Source: Leptasterias polaris
Taxonomy: Eukaryota > Echinodermata > Asteroidea > Forcipulatida > Asteriidae
NCBI GenBank assembly: GCA_037783415.1
Contig: JAZGTN010000060.1
Location: 310,001-374,000 of the forward strand
Length of the DNA: 64,000 nt
Direction of reading: 5' to 3'
Positions 55,821 through 64,000 of this stretch are shown in pieces (the stretch's first letter is position 1; the number at the start of each line of letters is the position of its first letter). The position numbers were made by a program, and so were the translations under genes. The notes under the pieces were generated by a model. That model made no database searches and was not told where the DNA came from. It saw nothing but the letters and a program-made list of their open reading frames with translations.

Positions 55821-57424
55821 TCGCGCTAGCATTGACTCCTAACTCCGCTTCTCAAATGGGCCTGACCAATGTTTTTGAGCTTCCTATATGGGCCTGTCAT
55901 CCATGTTGTTGCGTTAGTGGACATTTTTATAAGTTTATAGATAAGACTGTGGAATGAAATTTCAGATTGGAACACAGTGTAAACCCCTTTTCCACATTTC
56001 CCTTTGAAAAAAAAAAACAGGTTCAATTTGTTCTGACTAACACGAGAACAAAACAGGAAACCGCAGCTAGTTTGCTGCTTAAATCATAGCACATGCTTCA
56101 TGCAGCCATTAGCACATTTTCCCCCTTTTAGATGAGAAAGTGCAATTAGACAGGTCCCTAGAGTGGGGTTAGATTTCTGCAGAATGTAATTTAACGCGCC
56201 ATTTTGTCAACTGGCTGCATTCAGATTTATCCGCTCGTGATCTCTCGCAATAACAGAATCCAAAAATCGATAGCCGTTAATGAATGGAGTGTCGAGTATT
56301 AGTTAAAGAAACATTACAACCCTGTAAAATTACTCGAATTTATCATGAAACTAAAGACTATTTCTCTAAACATCCTAAACCATGGCAATACTTTAAAAAC
56401 CATACACTGGCTTTTATTATTTTGTTAAACATGCTTTGAACCTTTTGATGTCATCACAGACGTGACAATTGTTGGAAACTCACGGCGGCAGTTGGACACG
56501 TGCTAAACAAAAGTCCTTGAAGCTTATAGATTTATACCTTTCCTTCAATCCTCCCGCAATGGAAATATATACACACGGCTTAAATTACTCTCTGCCTAGA
56601 TTGGAGCCTTACAGCTCGGCAGCCTCTTCCCTTCCTTAATGCCGTCCGGATCCAGAAGAACTCGTGTTTAGTCCGAGGAGGTCGGTCCTCGGCCGAGGCA
56701 GGGGTCCACGTTGTTAACACGTTGTTAAATCGTGTCGTCCCCTCAATTTACTTTGTTTCAGCGCTCTTGTAAAAACCCTCGTCCCATCCCCAGCACTCCA
56801 ACTTCATCTTCAGTTTCTACGCCGTGATTAAGTTACCCTTGCTAAAAACCGTAAGAGTATCTCTTACGGGTTTGAGGGGGTGTTCTGTGCTTAACCTCAC
56901 CACATTTGGTTCTCTAACATTACTGTAATGTTCCCCCTTTTTACTTATGTCAATGACCGAGGGTGAATTTCTGGATGGCGAGATTTTTTCTCCCCCTCTC
57001 ACTCTCTCTCTCTCTCTCTCTCCATCGCTGAATCATCGTATAAATTTGTCGGCATCCATTAAGTTTTAAAGCAGTTGAAGAGGACTAAACTCAGTCTTCT
57101 GGTTGGATGAAATTGAAGAGGGACGTGGTAGATGACCGATCTTGAAGTGGGAATAAGCACAGGCAGTAATTTGGTCTTCACTCCGAAGGAAATAAAACTT
57201 CGAAGACCACAAAGCGGATTCAATAGTTGGCCAAAGAAAGACTGAGCAAACCCGAAACTTGCTGTGAAATATCAACTTTTTAAGAAGAAATAGTCATCCT
57301 CGGAATTGTTTCCGACAATGGAAAACAAATAGATTTGAAATGAAATTTGATTTGATAAAAATATATCACCCAATTGTTTATTTGTTAACTTTTTTTGGGG
57401 GGGTGGAGGAGGTAGGCCTATTTT
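55821..57424. other. unassigned DNA
   Basis: No gene recognised. There is a 7-bp hairpin CCGAGGA/TCCTCGG near 56672-56691, a CT microsatellite near 56994-57022, and a CpG-containing patch at about 56620-56740. Confidence 0.4.
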
Positions 57425-57585
57425 GTCGTTTATTTGTTTGTTTGTTTGATTGTTTGTTTGTTTGTTGGGTTGTTTGTTGGGTTGTTTGTTTGTTTGTTGG
57501 GTTGTTTGTTTGTTTGTTGGGTTGTTGGGTTGTTTGTTGGGTTGTTGGGGTGTTGGGTGGGTTGTTTGTTTGTTTGTTTGTTTGT

Positions 57586-57617
<32 letters not shown>

Positions 57618-57640
57618 CTGTTGGTGGTGTTGTCTTTTTA
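57425..57640 (+). repeat. TTTG/TTGGG microsatellite with TGC block
   Basis: Alternating GTTT and GTTGGG units run to about 57585, then about ten TGC triplets to 57622. Frames rich in Phe, Val, Cys or Leu across it are artefacts. Confidence 0.9.
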
Positions 57641-58600
57641 AATTATTATTATCATATTATAATCAACTCGATATGGAAATAACCATTAAGAAAAGCTTCA
57701 TCAGAAGGATTTGAAAGAAACTGTGTCTCTAATGGGCCCCTTGTCGTCTATCAACGTTACCGGCTTCACATTGATTCATGAATATTGACTTACTTTGGAA
57801 TGCAACTTGCCGCTTCTTAACATTAAGGGTTTCCTATGATCTTGAATATTACGGGGCTTTGTGGCGGAAAAGCTGCCTAAGAAGGCAATAGCCTTGGCTG
57901 AGGCTTACACTAAAGAACTGTCAAAATCCAATTTGTCCGCTCAGCAGTTATTTGCCATCGGCTGCATACATTCAAACTGAGTGATTCCTCCGGCTGCGAT
58001 ATAGGGACTGAATTCAAAGCTATTTTATAAAAACCTCAAGGGGAAATTTAATATACTTTGAACTGACTGGGAATATTTATGAATATGGGAATCATTTTTG
58101 GTTGGATGATTAGCTTGAAATATTGCAGAGAGGATATTGAAATATGAAAGCCAGAACGAGTGGGGATTTATTTCTCTTTGATAATATATTAATAATAATA
58201 AAAAATAATACTAAAAATAATGTATTGCATTTATATTGTGCTCTCTCAATGACCAGCCTGCTCGAATGCGCATAACAACAAAAAATACCAGTAATACACA
58301 AGAACCGTTTAAGCAAAAACACACCGGTAAAAATAAGCAAAATTGAAATCAAGATAAAAGACCACCACAATACTTTCTAAAAAGATACTTGTATTTATTT
58401 ATTTATTTATTTTAAATCTTCGGACAAAAGTACATATATATACAGTTAAAATTGTCCAGGTCAAGACAAAGGTAAAATAAAACCTGTCATCATAGATGTG
58501 TCAGACCCACTTTAATATGTTTTCCGGTCAATTTCAGCAAAAAATGCATTCGGTTTCATTAATAAGCATTGAAATTATCGCATGCTTCCCTGATTTATTT
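57641..58600. other. unassigned; possible retroelement 3' end on minus strand at 58190-58245
   Basis: AATAATAATAAAAAATAATACTAAAAATAATG followed by GCATTTATATTGTGCTCTCT reads on the minus strand like a SINE or L2 3' end (compare GCGCTTTATA at 61041). Nothing else recognised. Confidence 0.35.
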
Positions 58601-58908
58601 AGAGGCACTGGACACGTTTGGTAATTACTCAAAATATATATTAGCATAAAAACTTACTTGGTAACGAGCAACGGAGAGCTGTTGATAGTATAAAACATTG
58701 TGAGAAACCACTCCCTCTGAAGTAACGTAGTTTTTGAGAAAGAGGTAATTTCTCACTAAAATATTTGAATCTGAAAAAGACTTCAGGCCTGAAGCCTTTT
58801 GATCAATTGAGCCCAAATTTTCACAGGTATTTGATTTTATGCATATGTTGCGATACACCAAGTGAGAATACTGGTCTTTGACAATTACCAAACGTGTCCA
58901 GTGCCTTT
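58601..58908. mobile_element. MITE (GGCACTGGACACGTTTGG type)
   Basis: Inverted ends GAGGCACTGGACACGTTTGG and CCAAACGTGTCCAGTGCCTTTG. Internal conserved core TGAGAAAGAGGTAATTTCTCAC and GGCCTGAAGCC. The borders are TTTA on the left and TTTGA on the right, so the TTAA duplication is decayed or differs. Confidence 0.75.
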
Positions 58909-59343
58909 GAACTAGGGTTTCTTTGTAGCTACTGTTGCATTCAATTGCGTTTTCGCTGCACACATGACTACATTCTTCCCAATCAGGATCATTTCTGTCA
59001 TTATATTTCATTTATAGGCAGCGTGATTATTATTTTCACCATTCTTCAATTGAATCTCTATGACCTATTTACAGTTAATAAAATTAAATGGTTGACCAGC
59101 CTCTTGCTGTTGGCTTTTCTGAAATTTAATGATCTTTTCGCCCTAATGAATTTGAATGATTGATCTGATTTGACCAGTGAGTGCTAGTTGAAATCGAGTT
59201 ACTCACTTTGACTGTTGACTGTTGAAATTGGACGGGGAAACCTATATTTAAACGTTTTGTTTTGCTTAGAAGTTCAAGTGATAACCACTCCACCTGCCCA
59301 ATGTGTACCGTACTTTGTACAGAATAGGGAGACCGCCAACATA
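58909..59343. other. unassigned DNA
   Basis: No gene recognised. Confidence 0.4.
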
Positions 59344-59440
59344 GGGCTAGATAGCTCAGTTGGTAGAGCACCGGCACGTTAAACCGGAGGTTGTTGGTTG
59401 GAATCCCACTGTAGTAAATTTTCTTTGTTCAATCCCCTGT
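59344..59440 (+). mobile_element. tRNA-derived SINE
   Basis: GGGCTAGATAGCTCAGTTGG carries a perfect A box (TAGCTCAGTTGG, 59351-59362). The arm CCGG-CACGTTAAA-CCGG resembles an anticodon arm with GTT, but position 33 is C. The B-box-like GGTTGGAATCC is at 59396-59406, with G where C is required. The acceptor stem does not pair with the sequence after the B box. The following TAAATTTTCTTTGTTCAATCC is probably the SINE body. Confidence 0.65.
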
Positions 59441-59843
59441 GGTTTATTATTTGGTACTTGATACTTGGTAGGTTATCTTTCTGAATCTTCCGCTAGGAGG
59501 AGGCTAGAAGGAGGCTAGAAGGGCGTCTTCTTTGCTAACTGGTTAAGTTAGGGCCGCTAGAGTTACCATTTGAACATTTTATGTGATTTGGAGTCTATGA
59601 GAGATTGTGGTAGGGTATTCCATAATTTAATTGTTCTCGGGGGAAAAAAATATTGTTCGTAGACTGTACATGAAATTCGGGGAATTTCGAATTGGCTTTT
59701 GTTACCCTTTCTTGACCTCTGTGGTTTAGTTACCGGTACTCAGTGAAAGTATCAAAAACCTGAAACTTCATTATTTTGAATCCTCCTCTTTCGAATTATT
59801 TTCACCTGTTTCCCGATGACGTTGCAGCTAATATCAAACCACT
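59441..59843. other. unassigned DNA
   Basis: No gene; a short duplication AGGAGGCTAGA/AGGAGGCTAGA lies at about 59497-59519. Confidence 0.4.
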
Positions 59844-60161
59844 TTAAAGGCTGGGAATATTTTGTGTAGATGTCAAAGACCAGTATTCTCACTAAGTGTG
59901 TCCAAACATAATATGCATAATAGAACAAGCCTGTGAATGGGCTCATTGGTGATCGAAGTTGCAAGAAAATAATGAAGGGGAAAACACCCTTGTTGCATAG
60001 AATTGTGTGTTTTCAGATGCCTCTGAAAGGCTACATGCCTGAAGCCTTTCTCACATTCCAACGTTTTTGGTGAGAAATTACCTCTTTTTCTAAAACTAGT
60101 ATACAAAGCTCACAAGTTTTTATGGTCATTAATTTTTGGAGTAACTACAACCCGCCTTTAA
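59844..60161. mobile_element. TTAA-flanked MITE, reverse orientation
   Basis: TTAA at 59844-59847 and 60158-60161, with AAGGCTGGG and CCCGCCTT ends. The core GGTGAGAAATTACCTCTTTTTC and AGGCTACATGCCTGAAGCC corresponds to the 58601 element read backwards. Confidence 0.7.
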
Positions 60162-61015
60162 TACGCAAATCAAAGCAAAGTAATATCAGTGTATGTAAAT
60201 TAGTTGGCCTTAGGCGATAATCTGAGGGCGGACAGAGAACGGTATAAGGTTGCGACGTTTCATTCGTCACAATGAAGGTAAAACAGAAACCCTGAAGGGA
60301 GAAGTATCAAATGATGTTGGCCTTATGAACTTCACACTACCAGGTGAGAATTTCCCGACCATGTATGAACTCTTGGGACGGCTTTCTTTGTTTTATATCA
60401 GAGAGAAAGTGCCAACGTAAACAGGGGAGTATCAATTCAGCCAATCAACCGTTCATCATTAAATTATATAAGATAGCCTCGAGGTTGTCTGATCAATTTT
60501 CTTCCCCTTCTTCTTTCTTGATCTGGACCTGTTTTCCAAGACCAGGGATTGCTTTATTAAACATTGGGAAGGTACTGAGGCCTATTTGGAAAGTTAAGAT
60601 GGGGAAGCCTCTTGGAGCACCGTGGATAAAATAAGTAGGTGGGAAATTTTCCGGACTACATTATTACGACTCATGAACATTAAAGAGAGACATGTACAAG
60701 CACATTGTGAAGCCTATACTTAAGTTTGCCCTAAAATGTCATCAACAAATCATCCAACTAACATAGAGCTCATTCGAATTCGTTTGAAAATGAGCGATCA
60801 GTTGCATCAGTAATCAACATTCAAAAGGAGTATTTCAGTTTTAACAGCGTAGCATTCACTGGTTGAATAAACTCATTCAAATTCATTGAGTCGAAAGGAG
60901 CATTCAATTTTGCAAAAGCCAACAGCAAGGGGTTAGTCAACTATTCAGTCACATCAAACTGTATAGGTATGAGAAATTCAACTGATTAGTGGTGAAAATA
61001 TAGTCTTGAATAAAA
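60162..61015. other. unassigned DNA
   Basis: No gene recognised. GTTGCGACGTTTCATTCGTC near 60250 contains the GAAACGTC module on the minus strand. Confidence 0.4.
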
Positions 61016-61444
61016 TAATAATAATAATAATACGCAGTTCTTATATAGCGCTTTATACTCCCGATGGGTGTCTCAAAGCGCTCAGTATTTTTCCTACAAG
61101 GTATGTGGAGTTACGTTTTTTGAAGTATGAGACCTATTCCTTTGCATAGCATCATGTAATGGTTTACAAGGCGCTGTGGCGAAATATGCAGCCAATCAAA
61201 CCAGGAACACCGGGGCGAACCCCTTCTCTTTTACGATAAGTGCACTGGGTTCTTTTACGTGCATTACACAACACACGGGTTAACGTCTTAACGGCTTAAC
61301 GTCTTATCCGAAGGACGAAGCATGTGGTTAAGTGTCTTTCTTAAGGACACAAGTGTCACGACTGGGATTCGAACCCACACTCTGCTGATCAGAAACACCA
61401 AAGCTTGAGTTCGGTGCTCTTATCCACTCGGCCACGACACGTCC
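61016..61444 (-). mobile_element. full-length tRNA-Leu(CAA)-derived SINE
   Basis: On the minus strand the head begins near 61444 with CGTGTCGTGGCCGAGTGG. The A box is TGGCCGAGTGG (61424-61434), the anticodon region CGAACTCAAGCTTTGG keeps CAA, and the B box is GGTTCGAATCC (61365-61375). A body of about 320 bp ends GCGCTATATAAGAACTGCG and an ATT tail (61016-61031). The last part resembles the 3' ends of L2/CR1 LINEs, a plausible partner for mobilisation. A body fragment lies at 39905 and a head fragment at 10728. Confidence 0.85.
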
Positions 61445-62867
61445 GTAAAAAGCCCATAAATGAAGAAGATTGACATAGACGAACCTGAATGAGAAGAATG
61501 AAATCATGTTTGCTTGAAAACGAAATATAATGCAACAACAGCAACAGAAGGAACCCTGGTTTTAAATAAATTAGGGAAGCATGGATGGTTTTGAACGAGT
61601 GTTGATAAAACTGATCATCGTTGGTATTTTTTCGTGAAGACGATGAAAGAACACAGGACGAAACGTCGTGTCACTGCTTCCGAGATTTCACATGTGCAAA
61701 ACAATCTCCAGACACAGACAAACATACAAAATTACTTCCCTGGTGGTCTACCATCTCAATGCCTTCACTTCATAACAGAACTCCCGATCAAATTGCTTAA
61801 AAGCATACATTTGTGAAGCAAACGTTAGCCGGGAACCAGTTATAAACAAGATCACCAGACAAAACAAATTAACAAGCCATTTTTTCCTGGCTTCTTACTG
61901 TGGCTTCTTATTGTGCTGAGCAAACTTGTGTGCTCATAGCAGCTTGACATTCTACTTACAACTCATTCATTTTTGTTCTGCAAAAGTACATGATCCAAGA
62001 GGATGTGTTGTTCCTCTTATATTTTGTTATATTATGATATCTTTTAATTTGTTATAAAAGATGAATTTTTAACATTTTTAACCACGGGGTGAATACGCCT
62101 GCTCCATTCCCTCGGGAAGAGTAAGACGAAGCGAGGCACCGTGGAAATACAAGCCGAGGATATTCATGGATGCACCGTGGGATAAATGGTGAATATTGCC
62201 CCGCGATATCGCATATCAATTATTTATGCACAAAGGTTCATTGTCAATGGATATAGACTCTCTATGAACAATCTAACAAGTCAGTAAAATAATGAAGAAG
62301 GAAAAATTTGCGTGGATTTAAGCAGATTGTGAATAAGGGACTCTGTAAAAAACAAGAGAAGTTCAATAACAAAAGGAAAGTGTAGCCCGTTTTATATTGA
62401 ACAAAATTATTTTAGTTTTTTTTAGGGGGGGGGAGTCAATTAACTTCCATCATACACAAATCAGATATCTTTATTAAAACATTAAATTAAATTCGGTGCT
62501 CTCGTGTTAGAGGAAAACGGGAAAATTGTCTATAATTTATTTGGCAGTTTGTTCACATTCATAGCGGGCTTAATTTTATTGCAGGCATCAATCAAAATAA
62601 GCTAGGGTGATTTGTGGGATCTTTAAGTTATATTTATTTCTCCCTTAGATTTTAAAGACGGGAGTTTTTGGTTCTGACGGAAATGTTTATCCGAAGTATT
62701 GGTACATGAACTGTATAATCAGTGAATTTCCGGATTGAAACGAAATAATTTTGCTTTCAATTATTTCTGAAATAGTTACCTATTGGAATTGTTTTTTTCA
62801 GTGTTGAAAGTGCAATTTAATACGCAAACAGCGACATTTTGGAACTTGAATTATCAACTAAATTTTG
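61445..62867. other. unassigned DNA
   Basis: No gene recognised. GACGAAACGTCGTG at about 61660 is another GAAACGTC module. Confidence 0.4.
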
Positions 62868-63035
62868 TCGTGGCAATGATCTTTATACCTATGGTCGGCC
62901 ATCTTGTTGTTTTCTCTTCTTCAATTGAATATAACAGGTCCGAGACTGGAAGTCTGGCGCCTTTTTGATATTCAGAATCAAAGTCTGTTTGATTTTAATG
63001 AAGCTAGGGAACATGATGAAGACTGTGACACCTTA
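62868..63035 (+). repeat. dispersed repeat, GGCCATCTTG family, copy 3
   Basis: TCGGCCATCTTGTTGTTTTC, CAATTGAATATAACAGGTCC, GAGACTGGAAG and GGAACATGATGAAGACTG align with the copies at 49738 and 1650. Confidence 0.55.
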
Positions 63036-63358
63036 ACAAAGTTCTGTATACACGCAGTGTGATGATACGAGGACTCCCGTTATTAATGCGAATCAAAGTT
63101 ACCCTCAACAAGTCACAAACAGTAATGTCCAATGTAATACCAGACAATTGCCTTAGGTTGGTCGTAGACTGAATCAATTCAGTTTATCAGCAAAAATATG
63201 AGTTTAATGCCTCCATAATAGTGTAGAAAATTGAATATAAGTGCATTTTGAGTGCAGGGGTAGACGTACGCCACATTATTCTACGCTAGCTGAGGTTTGT
63301 ACAACTTATCGTTGACCATGTTGGATCATATAGATAGGTTGCAGTATGACGTAAGTCG
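63036..63358. other. unassigned DNA
   Basis: No gene recognised. Confidence 0.4.
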
Positions 63359-63547
63359 GCCATCTTTACGGGCAATTTGGAACACACAGTCATGCGTTAC
63401 GCGTGAGAACAGCGTGCAGCACGCGCACATTTCACCAAACTCATTGCATGATTGGTTAGTGAATGGCGCGGCTGCGTTAATAATTTGAGCGCTTGACGCG
63501 CCTGCAAGCCAACATGCGATTTGCCCGTAAAGATGGCGTCTACTGGG
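63359..63547. repeat. perfect 17-bp inverted repeat around a CpG-rich core
   Basis: GCCATCTTTACGGGCAA at 63359-63375 is the exact reverse complement of 63531-63547. The 155-bp interior is rich in GCG motifs (GTTACGCGTGAG, GCAGCACGCGC). Possible MITE ends. Confidence 0.75.
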
Positions 63548-63634
63548 AACTATCTATTAAAAGCGGACTCGTCGGTTATAACTTTAACATTCCAAGTTTT
63601 GGGAGAATTTCAAGCTTGGAAAGCTGTACTCAAG

Positions 63635-64000
63635 TTGGAACGATTACTACAGTTTGGACAATTACTACAGTTGGGACTGTTACTGCAGTTGGGACCGTTA
63701 CTGCAGTTGGGAAAACTACTACAGTAACTTAAGCTAGGACATTTACTTAAGATAGGACAATTAAGTTGGGACAATTACTTATTAACTTGGGAAAGTTGTT
63801 CCAGTTAATATCAAGTTTGTAGACTAACTCTAGTTTTTAAACTTGCTCAAGTAGGGACAGTACTCAAGTTGGAACATCGGCTTTATATCGAGTTTATAAA
63901 CTGACTCATTTGGAAGTTAGGACAGTTATTTTAACCAAAGTGACAGTTACTCAAATTGGAACAGATTGGACAGTTACTCAAATTGAAACAGTTTGATACC
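63635..64000 (+). repeat. 18-bp-type minisatellite running off the window
   Basis: Imperfect units of the form GTTGGGACNGTTACTGCA start near 63635. Further on they become GGACAGTTACTCAAATTGGA, and the array continues to the window end. Confidence 0.8.

Noticed and set aside
57340..57714. Cys/Val/Phe-rich membrane-like frames
   Set aside because: Translations of a TTTG/TTGGG and TGC microsatellite; three overlapping frames are open.
59344..59410. Functional tRNA-Asn gene
   Set aside because: The acceptor stem does not pair, position 33 is not T and the B box is mutated; a SINE fits better.

Overview
The window is animal genomic DNA that is overwhelmingly transposable elements and AT-rich non-coding sequence. 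I see no complete host gene; the best host candidate is one short orphan 3' exon at about 50182-50303. An invertebrate deuterostome, probably an echinoderm, fits best. This is inferred from the Gmr1-like Ty3/gypsy element (a deuterostome lineage), the L2/CR1-type LINEs, a foldback element resembling sea urchin TU elements, and many tRNA-Leu-derived SINEs and TTAA-flanked MITEs. Species was not determined.

Layout. 1-1850: a tRNA-derived SINE, a duplicated GTACTCG-rich repeat and a dispersed GGCCATCTTG-type repeat. 1902-6813: an apparent foldback element. Its inverted arms carry 12-bp GCGTCG-type minisatellites, ATTTAT flanks it on both sides, and its interior holds a 5'-truncated L2-like LINE and a three-unit tandem repeat. 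6814-17839: mostly unassigned DNA with MITEs, SINEs, a triplet-repeat block, a 33-bp minisatellite and a TA-flanked inverted-repeat element. 17840-38988: a nested cluster. A hAT-like element (8-bp duplication GCTTTCTC, inverted ends CAGTGTTGTA) contains a full-length minus-strand LINE with endonuclease, reverse transcriptase and a 2A-like motif. Next to that LINE, at its 5' end, lies a 16.5-kb LTR-internal-LTR-internal-LTR gypsy array bounded by the 5-bp duplication AACAC. A third LINE fragment lies inside the first gypsy integrase, bounded by a 12-bp duplication. 38989-64000: unassigned DNA with further MITEs, SINEs, hairpins and minisatellites, and the orphan exon.

How the coding parts fit together. 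The gypsy element encodes Gag (SCAN-like capsid region and CCHC knuckle), protease, integrase, reverse transcriptase and RNase H. Integrase precedes reverse transcriptase, which is the Gmr1 arrangement. Both internal copies share a frameshift in protease and another in RNase H; copy 1 also has a nonsense codon at the end of Gag and the LINE insertion. The LTRs are nearly identical, so the array is young despite these lesions. The minus-strand LINE has one long uninterrupted frame and is the most intact element here.

All positions and motifs were read by eye. No alignment or database search was run, and family names rest on recognised motifs.
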